Assembly: GCF_900141985.1 (NCBI RefSeq)
Contig: NZ_FQZK01000001.1
Coordinates: 658,003-722,002, forward strand
Direction: 5' to 3'
DNA: 64,000 nt
Origin: Nocardiopsis flavescens
Lineage (GTDB): Bacteria > Actinomycetota > Actinomycetes > Streptosporangiales > Streptosporangiaceae
Positions 55,402 to 63,610 of the stretch are shown here, piece by piece. Position numbers and translations under genes: made by a program. The notes below the pieces were generated by a model. The model was given only the letters and a program-made list of their open reading frames with translations, did no database searches and was not told the origin of the DNA. Numbering within the stretch: position 1 is the stretch's first letter; each line of letters starts with the position of its first letter.

Positions 55402-55998
55402 ATGCGCACCGAATGGACTCCCGAGGACCTGCCCGGCCGGGCCTTCTACCGGATGATGACCGCGGTGGTGGTGCCGCGGCCCATCGCGTGGGTCTCCACC
55501 ACCTCCGCCGACGGGGTGGACAACCTGGCCCCGCACTCGTTCTTCACCATCGCCAGCTCCGATCCGGCGGTCGTGCAGTTCACCTCCACCGGGCGCAAGG
55601 ACTCCCTGCGCAACGCGGAGGCGACCGGCGAGTTCGTGGTCAACCTGGCACCCGAACCGCTGTGGGACGAGGTCAACGCCTCCGGGACCCCCTACCCGCC
55701 GGACGTGGACGAGTTCGACGCCCTGGGGATCGCGCGGGAGCGGAGCACGGCGGTGCGCCCGCCCCGGGTGGCGGCCTCACCGGTGGCGCTGGAGTGCGTG
55801 CTGCACTCGACGGTGGGGTTCGGCTCCTCGACCGTGGTGTTCGGCCGGGTGGTGCACGTGGCGGTGGACGCCGGGGTGCTGGGCGGGGACGGTCTGCCGG
55901 TGGCGGAGCTGCTGCGGCCGCTGGCGCGGCTGGGCCGCAACGAGTGGTCGACCCTGGGCGAGGTGCGCGCGGTCGACCGCGTCCCCTACCGGCCCTGA
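55402..55998 (+). CDS. Flavin reductase-like FMN-binding protein
   Basis: A 198-residue split-barrel protein. Seen: FYRMMTAVVVPRPIAWVSTTSADG (family N-terminal block), NLAPHSFFTIASSDPAVVQFTS, RKDSLRNAEATGEFVVNLAP, and FGRVVHVAVD. Such proteins bind FMN and reduce flavin or serve small-molecule oxidoreduction. The ATG at 55402 or GTG at 55396 could start it. It sits next to the PLP enzyme but on the other strand. Confidence 0.87.
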   Translation: MRTEWTPEDLPGRAFYRMMTAVVVPRPIAWVSTTSADGVDNLAPHSFFTIASSDPAVVQFTSTGRKDSLRNAEATGEFVVNLAPEPLWDEVNASGTPYPPDVDEFDALGIARERSTAVRPPRVAASPVALECVLHSTVGFGSSTVVFGRVVHVAVDAGVLGGDGLPVAELLRPLARLGRNEWSTLGEVRAVDRVPYRP

Positions 55999-56020
55999 GG
56001 CCCCGGCCGCCCGGGCCTCA
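55996..56020. terminator. Hairpin spanning two convergent stop codons
   Basis: TGAGGCCC and GGGCCTCA form an 8-bp stem. The left arm contains the TGA of the flavin reductase gene and the right arm the TGA (as TCA) of the next gene, so one hairpin could end both transcripts. Confidence 0.5.
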
Positions 56021-56686
56021 GACGGACAGGGGCTCGCGGGCGGCGGGCATCAGGGAGAGCGCGGTCAGGTAGGGGCCGGGGTCGCCGGTCCAGTCCATGG
56101 CGGCGATCTGGTCGGCGGTGCGCCGCCCCATGAGGGCGCGGTACAGCTCGAAGGAGGTGCCCCGCCAGTGCGGGCCGCCCTGCGCGCCCAGGGTCCAGGA
56201 GCGGCCGGTGTCGGTGGCGGTGACCACCGGGCCGGTCGCCTGCTCGGGCCAGGCGCGGGCCAGGCCGGAGAGGGCGAAGTCGAGCAGGGTGTCGGCGTGC
56301 TCCGTGACGGGCTCCAGCCCCAGGGCGCCGCGGATGTCGTTGTCGTGGGTCCAGACGTCGATCGCGGGCAGCCGGTAGCGGAGCCGGGTCTGCGTGCGCA
56401 GCAGGTCGAGCAGGGCGGGGGCGGCGGCGCGCCACTCGTCGCAGACCTCGGCGATGCCGCGGCCCTCGCGCTCGGCGACCTGGCGGGCGGTGACCTCGTC
56501 GGAGGCGGGCGGGGTGACGGTTCCGGCGACCACGTCGGCGCACAGCCCGGCGAGGTGTGCGTAGGTCCGGTGGACGGTCCAGTCGGGGCAGGCGGGGACG
56601 GTGGTGTCCAGGGCGGCGGGGCCGAGCCCCTCGGCCAGGGCGAGCAGTCGCTCCTGGGCCTCGCTGTAGATGCGCGCGGAATCCAT
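56018..56686 (-). CDS. Maleylpyruvate isomerase/DinB-like mycothiol-dependent family protein
   Basis: A 222-residue protein of the actinobacterial TIGR03083-type family. Seen: VPACPDWTVHRTYAHLAGLCADVVAG (metal-binding His region), RYRLPAIDVWTHDNDIRGALG (second conserved His-containing block), and a C-terminal part with FELYRALMGRRTADQI. Related enzymes use mycothiol and a Zn site formed by three His. The start has AAGGTGG upstream, and a 6-3-6 palindrome sits just before it. Confidence 0.85.
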   Translation of the reverse strand: MDSARIYSEAQERLLALAEGLGPAALDTTVPACPDWTVHRTYAHLAGLCADVVAGTVTPPASDEVTARQVAEREGRGIAEVCDEWRAAAPALLDLLRTQTRLRYRLPAIDVWTHDNDIRGALGLEPVTEHADTLLDFALSGLARAWPEQATGPVVTATDTGRSWTLGAQGGPHWRGTSFELYRALMGRRTADQIAAMDWTGDPGPYLTALSLMPAAREPLSV

Positions 56687-56699
56687 GCGCGCCACCTTA

Positions 56700-56714
56700 C
56701 CGAACACCGTTCGG
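56700..56714. promoter_or_regulatory. Palindromic operator candidate
   Basis: CCGAAC-ACC-GTTCGG is a perfect inverted repeat 13 bases upstream of the DinB-like gene start. Its place near the ribosome site suggests a repressor target. No local regulator is adjacent; TetR at 58059 has a different operator. Confidence 0.5.
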
Positions 56715-56810
56715 AAAGAGTGGGCCGGGAGGCCCGGTCGCGCACGGGGCCGACCCGGTGAGCGGGCGACCGGCCGCGACCGGGCCAAGCCGCACGCGCG
56801 GGGCCGGGTC

Positions 56811-57983
56811 TCAGGAACGCGGGAGGCCGCGGCTCCGGCGGGCGAGGGCGGCGGCTGCCAGGCCCAGCGCCGCGGCGAGGCCGGCCGCGGCCGGGGCCAG
56901 GCCCGCGCCCGCGGCGACGGCCGCACCGCCCAGCACGGCGCCCAGGGCCGCGCCGACGTGCACCGAGGAGCTGTGCACCGCCAGCGCCCGGCCCGCGGCC
57001 TCCGGGCCGACCCGGGCGACCATCAGCGCTTGGAGCGCCGGGGGCACCGCCCAGGCGGCGGCCGACCAGGTCACGAGCAGGGCCGCCACCGCCGCGACCG
57101 GCACCGGGCGCAGCCACCACAGCAGGGCGAACGCGGCCATGGCCGCGCAGAACACCGCGCCGGCCGCGGCGAACGCCCGGCCCGGCCCGACGCGGTCCGC
57201 GAGGCTCCCCGAGGCACGGGTTCCCGCCAGCCCGCCGACCCCCGCGGCGACCAGCAGCGCGCCCAGCGCGGCCGGCCCGACGCCCGCGAGACCGGCCAGG
57301 AACACCGCGAGGTAGGTCTGGAAGGCGAGGTTGCCCGCGACGGTGAGCACGGTGGCCGCCAGGACCGCGGCGACGGCCCGGGAGGCCAGGGGGCGGAGCA
57401 GGTCCGCGGCACCGCGCCGTTCACCCGCCGGGCCGGAGGCGGGCACGGTGGCCGCCGACGCGGCCAGGGCCGCGGCGCCCAGCAGCCCGCCCAGCACGAA
57501 GGCGGCCCGCCAGCCGAAGAGGCCGCCGGCCCAGGTGCCCAGCGGGACGCCCAGCAGGACAGCGCCGGTCAGGCCGGTCATCACGGTGGCCAGGTGGCGC
57601 CCGCGCCGCTCGGGCGGGGCCTGGGCGGCGGTCAGGGCGAGCGCGCAGGGCAGGGCCGCCGCGGCGGACAGCGCGGCCAGCAGGCGCAGGGCGAGCAGCG
57701 GGCCGAGTCCGTCCAGGAGCGGGACGGCGAGGTTGGCCGCCGTGAAGACGGCCAGGGACCGGGTGAGCACGGCCCGGGGCGGGACCCGGGCGAGCAGGAG
57801 CGCCCACAGCGGCGCGGTGAGCGCGTAGCCCAGGGAGTACAGGGTGACGAGCTGGCCGGCGGCGACCGCGGTGACCCCCAGATCCGCGGCCAGGCCGGGC
57901 AGCACGCCGATGATGACGAAGTCGTCGGTCTGGACCGCGAAGGCGGTGAGGGTGAGGGCGGGGAGCCACCGGGGTGCGCGCAT
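56811..57983 (-). CDS. MFS efflux transporter
   Basis: A 390-residue membrane protein with twelve hydrophobic segments. N-terminal marks are DFVIIGVLPGLAADLGV and, after helix 2, LYSLGYALTAPLWALLLARVPPRAVL, a motif-A-like loop. LLGVPLGTWAGGLFGWRAAFVLGG matches motif C of drug/H+ antiporters. It probably exports a small toxic compound. The ATG lies next to a TetR-type operator and the divergent tetR gene, so it should be derepressed by its substrate. Confidence 0.9.
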   Translation of the reverse strand: MRAPRWLPALTLTAFAVQTDDFVIIGVLPGLAADLGVTAVAAGQLVTLYSLGYALTAPLWALLLARVPPRAVLTRSLAVFTAANLAVPLLDGLGPLLALRLLAALSAAAALPCALALTAAQAPPERRGRHLATVMTGLTGAVLLGVPLGTWAGGLFGWRAAFVLGGLLGAAALAASAATVPASGPAGERRGAADLLRPLASRAVAAVLAATVLTVAGNLAFQTYLAVFLAGLAGVGPAALGALLVAAGVGGLAGTRASGSLADRVGPGRAFAAAGAVFCAAMAAFALLWWLRPVPVAAVAALLVTWSAAAWAVPPALQALMVARVGPEAAGRALAVHSSSVHVGAALGAVLGGAAVAAGAGLAPAAAGLAAALGLAAAALARRSRGLPRS

Positions 57984-57986
57984 CCG

Positions 57987-58012
57987 ATTAGGGTAACAAC
58001 TGTTTCCCTAAT
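57987..58012. promoter_or_regulatory. TetR-type operator between the MFS and tetR genes
   Basis: ATTAGGGTAAC and GTTTCCCTAAT form an 11-bp inverted repeat with one mismatch, four-base spacer. It is AT-rich in an otherwise GC-rich region and begins four bases upstream of the MFS ATG. Confidence 0.85.
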
Positions 58013-58058
58013 GGGTGTGCGAATGTGGGCACCGAGGAAGAAGAGGTGATCGCGCCCC

Positions 58059-58679
58059 ATGCCCCGAACCGCCGACCCCGAGCGCCGCCGCGAGGTCCTG
58101 GACGCCGTCATCGCCGAGCTGGCCCGCATCGGCGCCGCCGACTTCTCGCTGCGCGACCTCGCCCGCGGCCTGGGCCGGAGCACCCGGGTCCTCACCCACC
58201 ACTTCTCCGACAAGGAGGCCCTGCTCGTGGCCGTGCTCCAGCGGCTGGACGAGGTCCAGCACGCGGCGCTGCGCGCCACCCCCGGCTGGGACGACCCGGG
58301 GGTCCCTGTGGGAACCGTCGTGCGCGACGCCTGGCGGCGCACCCTCGCGGAGCCGGAGCTGGCGGTGACCCGGCTCATCCGGGAGATCGAGGGGCTGGCC
58401 GCGGCGGGCCGGCTGCCCGTGGAGGTGCCGGGGTTCGTACGCGGTCGCGCCGAGTTCGTCGCCTCCTGCCTGGTGCTGCGGGGGCTGTCCGGGCCCGAGG
58501 CCCTGCGGACCGCGACCCTGCTCAACGCCGCCTTCTCCGGCCTGGAGACCGACCTGCTGACGACCGGTGACGGCGACCGCACCGGGGCCGCGCTGGAGGA
58601 CCTGTGCGCCTGGCTCGACGCCCGCACCGGGAGCGGCGGCCGGGGTCAGTCCCAGGCCTCGTCCGGCAGGAGCCGGTAG
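58059..58679 (+). CDS. TetR-family repressor
   Basis: A 206-residue regulator. The N-terminal helix-turn-helix is DFSLRDLARGLGRSTRVLTHHFSDKEALLVAVL, of the classic TetR form. The remainder is an alpha-helical ligand domain with no close family. The ATG has GAGGTG twelve bases upstream, a rather long spacing. It is divergent from the MFS gene with a shared palindrome. Its 3' end overlaps the convergent hypothetical gene by 34 bases. Confidence 0.9.
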   Translation: MPRTADPERRREVLDAVIAELARIGAADFSLRDLARGLGRSTRVLTHHFSDKEALLVAVLQRLDEVQHAALRATPGWDDPGVPVGTVVRDAWRRTLAEPELAVTRLIREIEGLAAAGRLPVEVPGFVRGRAEFVASCLVLRGLSGPEALRTATLLNAAFSGLETDLLTTGDGDRTGAALEDLCAWLDARTGSGGRGQSQASSGRSR

Positions 58680-59002
58680 CAGTCGCCCATCTGCTCGGCG
58701 ACGGACGCGGCCAGGACACGGGAGGCGGCCCAGCGCGGGGAGAGGCGTACGGCGGCGGGTTCCCAGTCGTCCCGGGCCATGGCGCCGAACAGCGCGTTCA
58801 GCTCGGAGAGGGGGCTCAGGACGCTCTCGGGGAAGACCTCCGTCCGCGTCACGGCGTAGCCGTGGAAGTCGTCGATCTGAAGGGCGATCTCATCGACGTC
58901 GACGCCGCTGCGCCGCGCCCAGGCGAGCTGTCGCCCGGCATCCCAGGAGGCGATCTCGGCGTACCCGCGGAAACGGTCGAGGAGAGCGGTGCTCGGCATC
59001 AT
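58646..59002 (-). CDS. Hypothetical protein (about 118 residues)
   Basis: Soluble, acidic protein beginning MMPSTALLDRFRGYAEIASW. Blocks such as ALQIDDFHGYAVTRTEVFPE and WAASRVLAASVAEQMGDCYRLLP suggest a folded helical protein. I do not recognise the family. The ATG pair at 59002/58999 has only a weak upstream G-rich site. It overlaps the tetR 3' end in a convergent way. Confidence 0.55.
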   Translation of the reverse strand: MMPSTALLDRFRGYAEIASWDAGRQLAWARRSGVDVDEIALQIDDFHGYAVTRTEVFPESVLSPLSELNALFGAMARDDWEPAAVRLSPRWAASRVLAASVAEQMGDCYRLLPDEAWD

Positions 59003-59031
59003 GGGGGCAGGGTAGCGCCCCCGGGCACGGC

Positions 59032-59065
59032 ACGGCCCCGGACACCGATGGGTGTCCGGGGCCGT
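59032..59065 (-). terminator. Strong terminator of the FMN reductase-LLM operon
   Basis: A perfect 15-bp stem ACGGCCCCGGACACC / GGTGTCCGGGGCCGT with GATG loop, 12 bases past the stop of the minus-strand FMN reductase gene. Confidence 0.85.
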
Positions 59066-59077
59066 CGCGGGGACGGG

Positions 59078-59698
59078 TCAGGTGCCCAGGCCGGACATCA
59101 GGTCCTCGAAGGCGACCGGCTCGTCGTAGGGGTCCCGCCCGCTCCGCTCGTGGTCGGCCGCGAGCAGCGCCAGCTGGCGGCCCGCCCGCTCGATGCGCTC
59201 GTTGAGCTCGCGGGCGCCCTCGTCGTCCGCACCCCAGTCCTCCGAGGCCGCGTAGACGCCGGTCGGGACGACCAGCGCGCGGGAGTAGGAGAACAGCGGG
59301 CGCAGGGCGTGCTCCAGGACCAGCGAGTGGCGCGGGCTGCCGCCGGTGGCGCCGACGAGCACCGGGACCGCGTCCAGGGCGCCCTGGTCGACCACGTCGA
59401 AGAACGACTTGAACAGCCCGCTGTAGGAGGCGTTGAACACCGGGGTCACCGCGATGACCCCGTCCGCCTCCGCCAGGTCGGACAGCACGCCCGGCAGCTC
59501 TCCGGTGGGCACCTGGGTGACCATGGCGTTCATGACGTCGTGGGCCAGGTCGCGCAGCTCCACCGTGCGCACCCGGGCCCGGATGCCCCGGTCCCCCAGG
59601 GAGCGCTCGGTGGCGGCGGTCAGCCGGTCGGCGAGCAGCCGGGACGAGGACGGGGTGCTCAGCCCCGCCGAGACGGTGACGATGCGGCGGACGCTCAT
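59078..59698 (-). CDS. NADPH-dependent FMN reductase, partner of the LLM monooxygenase
   Basis: A 206-residue flavodoxin-like reductase (CE1759-type). Seen: VTVSAGLSTPSSSRLLADRL (FMN phosphate loop), VIAVTPVFNASYSGLFKSFFD, and LVGATGGSPRHSLVLEHALRPLF. It should supply reduced FMN. The ATG overlaps the stop of the LLM gene (ATGA), so the two are co-translated. Confidence 0.9.
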   Translation of the reverse strand: MSVRRIVTVSAGLSTPSSSRLLADRLTAATERSLGDRGIRARVRTVELRDLAHDVMNAMVTQVPTGELPGVLSDLAEADGVIAVTPVFNASYSGLFKSFFDVVDQGALDAVPVLVGATGGSPRHSLVLEHALRPLFSYSRALVVPTGVYAASEDWGADDEGARELNERIERAGRQLALLAADHERSGRDPYDEPVAFEDLMSGLGT

Positions 59699-60804
59699 GC
59701 GCGGACCTCCGTGTCCTGGTCGTGGTCCCCGGCCCGCCGGGCGGCGAGCATCGAGGCGTGGACGGGTGCGTCGGGTACGTGTGCGGGGCGGCCGGCGGCG
59801 AACTCCTTGCGCAGCACCGGGACGACCTCCTCGCCCAGCAGGTCCAGCTGCTCCAGGACGGTCTTGAGCGGCAGGCCCGCGTGATCCATGAGGAAGAGCT
59901 GGCGCTGGTAGTCGCCGAACATCTCGCGGAAGGTCAGGGTGCGGTCGATGACCTGCTGCGGGCTGCCGACGGTCAGCGGCGTCTCGCGGGTGAACTCCTC
60001 CAGCGAGGGACCGCCGCCGTAGACGGGCGCGTGGTCGAAGTAGGGCCGGAACTCCTTGACCGCGTCCTGGGAGTTCTTGCGCATGAACACCTGTCCGCCC
60101 AGGCCGACGATCGCCTGCTCGGCCTTGCCGTGGCCGTAGTGCTCGTACCGGCGGCGGTACAGCGAGATGAGCTTCTTGGTGTGGGTGGCGGGCCAGAAGA
60201 TGTTGTTGTGGAAGAAGCCGTCGCCGTAGTAGGCGGCCTGCTCGGCGATCTCCGGGCTGCGGATGGACCCGTGCCACACGAACGGCGGGATGCCGTCGAG
60301 CGGGCGCGGGGTGGCGGTGAAGCCCTGGAGCGGGGTCCGGAACTTGCCCTCCCAGTTCACGACGTCCTCGCGCCAGAGGCGGTGGAGCAGGTTGTAGTGC
60401 TCCAGGGCCATGGGGATGCCCTCGCGGATGTCGTAGCCGAACCAGGGGTAGACCGGCCCGGTGTTGCCGCGGCCCATCATCAGGTCCACCCGGCCGTCGG
60501 CGAGGTGCTGGAGGGAGGCGTAGTCCTCGGCGATCTTCACCGGGTCGTTGGTGGTGATGAGGGTGGTCGCGGTGGACAGGACGATCCGCTCGGTCTTGGC
60601 CGCGATGTAGCCGAGCAGGGTGGTCGGCGAGGACGGCACGAACGGCGGGTTGTGGTGCTCGCCGGTCGCGAAGACGTCGAGACCGACCTCCTCCGCCTTG
60701 AGCGCGATCTCGACCATGGCCTTGATGCGCTCGTGCTCGGTCGGCGTCCGACCGGTGGTGGGGTCGGTGGTCACATCGCCGACAGAGAAGATTCCGAACT
60801 GCAT
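59695..60804 (-). CDS. LLM-class flavin-dependent monooxygenase
   Basis: A 369-residue luciferase-like protein (CE1758-type) with a TIM-barrel pattern: MQFGIFSVGDV, VGLDVFATGEHHNPPFVPSSP, IVLSTATTLITTNDPVKIAEDYASLQHLADGRVDLMMGRG, and PFVWHGSIRSPEIAEQAAYYGDGFF. It should use reduced FMN from the adjacent reductase to oxidise an unknown substrate. A palindrome lies 30 bases upstream of the ATG. Confidence 0.92.
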   Translation of the reverse strand: MQFGIFSVGDVTTDPTTGRTPTEHERIKAMVEIALKAEEVGLDVFATGEHHNPPFVPSSPTTLLGYIAAKTERIVLSTATTLITTNDPVKIAEDYASLQHLADGRVDLMMGRGNTGPVYPWFGYDIREGIPMALEHYNLLHRLWREDVVNWEGKFRTPLQGFTATPRPLDGIPPFVWHGSIRSPEIAEQAAYYGDGFFHNNIFWPATHTKKLISLYRRRYEHYGHGKAEQAIVGLGGQVFMRKNSQDAVKEFRPYFDHAPVYGGGPSLEEFTRETPLTVGSPQQVIDRTLTFREMFGDYQRQLFLMDHAGLPLKTVLEQLDLLGEEVVPVLRKEFAAGRPAHVPDAPVHASMLAARRAGDHDQDTEVRA

Positions 60805-60834
60805 GGCCCGCTCCCGAACTAGCTTTCCAAGAAG

Positions 60835-60852
60835 TAGTTTCCTGAGAAACTA
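60835..60852. promoter_or_regulatory. Palindromic operator upstream of the LLM gene
   Basis: TAGTTTC-CTGA-GAAACTA is a perfect 7-4-7 inverted repeat in an AT-rich patch. This form suits a MarR-type dimer. No MarR gene is in the window next to it. Confidence 0.7.
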
Positions 60853-61083
60853 TCATGCCCGAACGGTGGACACGTCCCGGGTATTCCCCGCCGGCCCCGC
60901 TCCCCCGGCCGGACCCCGTTCATCCACAGGCACGCTCCGTATCCACAGAATGTCACCCGGACCTGCTATGCCTGGTAAAGCCGATACCGACCCGGTCACC
61001 CGGCGTCATGGTCGGCCGGACACGAGGACGTCGAACACACCGGAAGGAGAAGGGCGCCCCCTCACCCCCGCGCCCGAAACCAC

Positions 61084-61260
61084 ATGTCCGTCACCCTCGA
61101 TCCCCGGCGGCTTCCCCACCAGCGACCCGACGACCGCACCGACGACCACGAGGCCACCCGCCAGCCGGTGGTCCTGGCCGACGCGCTGGCCGACGTCGTG
61201 ACCGCGCTGAGCAGCGCGGACCCCGACCTGGCCCCCCGGCCCCGCCACGGCCGGGCCTGA
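61084..61260 (+). CDS. Possible 58-residue hypothetical protein or gene remnant
   Basis: An ATG frame with strong third-position G/C and a plausible helix at the end (VVLADALADVVTALSSADPD). The frame closes at 61260. Coding-like bias seems to continue in shifted frames up to the IS left end at 61451 (for example ASRAELQRVAGAALRNW just before it), so this may be part of a gene damaged by frameshifts and by the insertion. Confidence 0.3.
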   Translation: MSVTLDPRRLPHQRPDDRTDDHEATRQPVVLADALADVVTALSSADPDLAPRPRHGRA

Positions 61261-61450
61261 CACCCCCGACACACCCGCGGCCGTGGCGGCTGTGGCGGCG
61301 CCGTCGCCACGGCCGCACGCACGGCCCCCGCCGGCCCCGTCCCGGGGTCGGGCGCCCACGCGGCGACCGCCCGGGGCCGGCCGCGGGCGGGGCCTCCCGC
61401 GCCGAACTCCAGCGGGTGGCCGGCGCCGCCCTCCGCAACTGGCCGCCCCT

Positions 61451-62437
61451 CTGAGTGACTGTTTGGTATGTGGGTGGTTGCGTGCGGTGACCGGTCAGGT
61501 TCGCTGATCAGAAAACAGAACGTCCCCGCCAGAATTGCGCTGTGTGTGCAGATGCAAGCCCGGCGGGGACGCCCGCCCATGCTACCCCTCCAGCCTCTCC
61601 GACACCGTCTGGGAGGTGATCGAGCCCTTCCTGCCCGTCCGTGACCGGTCCCAAGGCGGAGCACCCCGCAAATACGACGACCGGCGGATGTGGGACGCGC
61701 TCTTCTTCGTGCTGCGCTCGGGCTGCCCGTGGCGGATGATCCCCCGCGACCTGCTGCCCTGGGACGCCGCCTACCGGTGGTACCGCGCCTGGACCTCTGA
61801 CGGCACCCTCGACCGCGTCCACGACACCCTGCGCGCCCGGGTGCGCCAGGAGGCGGGCCGCGACCGGGCACCCGCGGCGGCGGTGCCGGACTCCCAGTCG
61901 ATCCTGACCGGGGAGGGCGGCACCGACCGGGGCTACGACGCGGGCAAGCGCACCAAGGGCCGCAAACGCCACCTGGTCGTGGACACCCTGGGGCTGGTGC
62001 TGGTGGTCGCGGTGACCTCGGCCTCGGTCCAGGACCGGGCCGGCGGGCACCGGGTCCTCCGAGCGCTGGCGGCCCGGTTCCCGACGGTGGGGCTGGTATG
62101 GGCCGACGCGGGGTACGCCTACAAGGTCGACAGCGGCCTGCTCACCTGGGCGTACGACAGGTTCAAGCTGGTGGTGGAGATCGTGCGGCGCAGCGACGAC
62201 GCCCGGGGGTTCCAGGTGCTGCCCCGCCGGTGGGTGGTCGAGCGCACCTTCGGATGGCTGGTGCGCAACCGCCGTCTGGCCCGCGACTACGAACGCCTCA
62301 CCATCAACTCCGAGGCCATGGTCAAGATCGCGATGATCCGATTGATGGCCACACGCCTGGCCGGTCAGAGCCAGCGGTGGAGCAACCGCTCCACCGACCA
62401 GAGCGTGTAATCACCCGCATATCCGACAGTCACTCAG
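61451..62437 (+). mobile_element. IS5-type insertion sequence, complete
   Basis: 987 bp with imperfect terminal inverted repeats of 29 bp (24 matching). Both ends read CTGAGTGACTGT inward; the left continues TTGGTATG and the right CGGATATG. One transposase gene fills it. No obvious target duplication is seen (CCT to the left, GCC to the right), so the copy may be old or a flank may have been deleted. Confidence 0.85.
61535..62410 (+). CDS. IS5-family DDE transposase
   Basis: A 291-residue transposase if the TTG at 61535 is used; GTG at 61544 is another option, and conserved sequence begins at about LSDTVWEVIEPFLPV. The N-terminal DUF4096-like part has WRMIPRDLLPWDAAYRWYRAW. The DDE residues are Asp in VPDSQSI, Asp in VWADAGY, and Glu in VVERTFGWLVRNRRLARDYE. 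It is one unbroken frame, so it may be active. Its stop lies inside the right inverted repeat. Confidence 0.92.
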   Translation: MRCVCRCKPGGDARPCYPSSLSDTVWEVIEPFLPVRDRSQGGAPRKYDDRRMWDALFFVLRSGCPWRMIPRDLLPWDAAYRWYRAWTSDGTLDRVHDTLRARVRQEAGRDRAPAAAVPDSQSILTGEGGTDRGYDAGKRTKGRKRHLVVDTLGLVLVVAVTSASVQDRAGGHRVLRALAARFPTVGLVWADAGYAYKVDSGLLTWAYDRFKLVVEIVRRSDDARGFQVLPRRWVVERTFGWLVRNRRLARDYERLTINSEAMVKIAMIRLMATRLAGQSQRWSNRSTDQSV

Positions 62438-62543
62438 GCCGGCCTGGCGTGATCAGGCCTTGGGTGAGCGAACCGTCTCGGCGTGGGCTGCGAGGTATCA
62501 GGAGGCGCGGTCCGCCTGGGTAGTCGAATAAGGGGCGCTGCCG

Positions 62544-62767
62544 ATGCTGATGCGGCGGATCGGTCTCAGTGACAAGGTGCTGGTGGTGGGGGACGTGATC
62601 CGGCCCGAGGTCCTGGCGGGGTGCTCCCGGAGGAGCCGGCGGCGCTGGTCCGCCGGGCCCGGTTGTACCCGGAGGGGATGGAAGACCCGCGGGTACTGGA
62701 ACAGAGGATGGAGCTCTTGGGCCAGGTCGGGAGTAGCCTGCTCGTGGGGTGGAGAAGACCTCCCTGA
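62544..62767 (+). pseudogene. Frameshifted gene fragment downstream of the IS
   Basis: One frame from ATG 62544 reads RIGLSDKVLVVGDVIRPEVLA. At about 62615 the coding pattern moves to another frame, which reads VLPEEPAALVRRARLYPEG and then DPRVLEQRMELLGQVG to a stop at 62767. Together they look like a broken small gene. I cannot name the family. Confidence 0.4.
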
Positions 62768-62843
62768 CCCGGCCCTCCAGCGTTTTCGGGCCGGCCTCCC
62801 CGCCTTGGCGGCAGCCGAGGTTGATTTTCACGTGAGGAATCTT

Positions 62844-62869
62844 GGGAAATGAACCCAGTTCATTTTCCC
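62844..62869. terminator. Hairpin at the 3' side of the SapA-like gene
   Basis: GGGAAATGAAC and GTTCATTTTCCC form a stem with one bulge and a CCA loop. It lies 55 bases past the stop of the minus-strand gene at 62925. AT-rich compared with the rest of the window. Confidence 0.55.
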
Positions 62870-62924
62870 CTACCGAAAAGGCCAGGGAAATTCGGACCGA
62901 ACCTGGGGAGCTACGCCTGCGAGG

Positions 62925-63407
62925 TCAGTCGCACCACGACGGGTCCACACGTGAGCTAATGGCAGACTGCCCGCTCGTGGTTCGGATTTCACCCTGGTAA
63001 GACACGCAACTTCCTCGCGTTGAGCCGTAAGCGGCCGCGAAGTGGCCGTAGTAACCCCCGTCTCGGAAATATCCGGTGCTGGGGTAGACGTAAAGGTGGA
63101 TCTCTGTCCACGTGCTCACACCGTGGACGGAAGAGTGTGTCTTCAATGCGATCGCGCAGTTCTGCTGGTAAGTCGGGCTCCACAGCAGGTATGCGGTACC
63201 CAGGCGGGTTGTCCCGTTCCTGAGGATGATGCCGTTCGAGTGCTGAAGGGTGTAGCTTCCGCTGTACCACTTGCAACCGTCAGCTGACCGTACCGCTTCG
63301 TCGAGTGTGTGCGCGGAAGCAGGGGATGCTGACAGAAAAACGGCGCTCACCATCACGGCGAACATCATTGCGGCATAGCGAAAGCCTCGCCTTATATTGG
63401 AAGTCAA
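62925..63407 (-). CDS. Secreted protein resembling spore-associated protein A
   Basis: A 160-residue precursor with signal peptide (YAAMMFAVMVSAVFLSASPASA, cleavage after ASA). The mature part has four Cys (GCKWYSG, QQNCAIAL, RGSCVSY, PSWCD) in the order seen in the SapA family of Streptomyces: SGSYTLQHS, GTAYLLWSP, NCAIALKTH, FRDGGYYGHFAAAYGS, CVSYQGEI. The assignment is from remembered pattern only and tentative. The TTG start at 63407 has an ideal AAGGAG upstream. Codon use is visibly less GC-rich than in the rest of the window, suggesting later transfer. Confidence 0.65.
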   Translation of the reverse strand: MTSNIRRGFRYAAMMFAVMVSAVFLSASPASAHTLDEAVRSADGCKWYSGSYTLQHSNGIILRNGTTRLGTAYLLWSPTYQQNCAIALKTHSSVHGVSTWTEIHLYVYPSTGYFRDGGYYGHFAAAYGSTRGSCVSYQGEIRTTSGQSAISSRVDPSWCD

Positions 63408-63610
63408 TCGTACTCCTTGGGGCCGAATTCAGATAACCAAGATAGTCGCCAGTTCACGACTCGTCTGGGCAGTGACCGGGTTCGGTCAAAAGCTTGACAG
63501 TTTGAGTCTGGCCGAAACCCAGCCAACAGCGATTGCTGACTCCTGCGATCGTGGACCGCATTGGTGTGTCCTGCGTCTTTCGGAGTCGGACTTCTGGATC
63601 CTGGGACCAC

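Noticed and set aside
61451-62437. Target-site duplication of the IS5-type element
   Set aside because: Tested 2-4 bp flanks on both sides with the IR starting at C, T or G; none matched.
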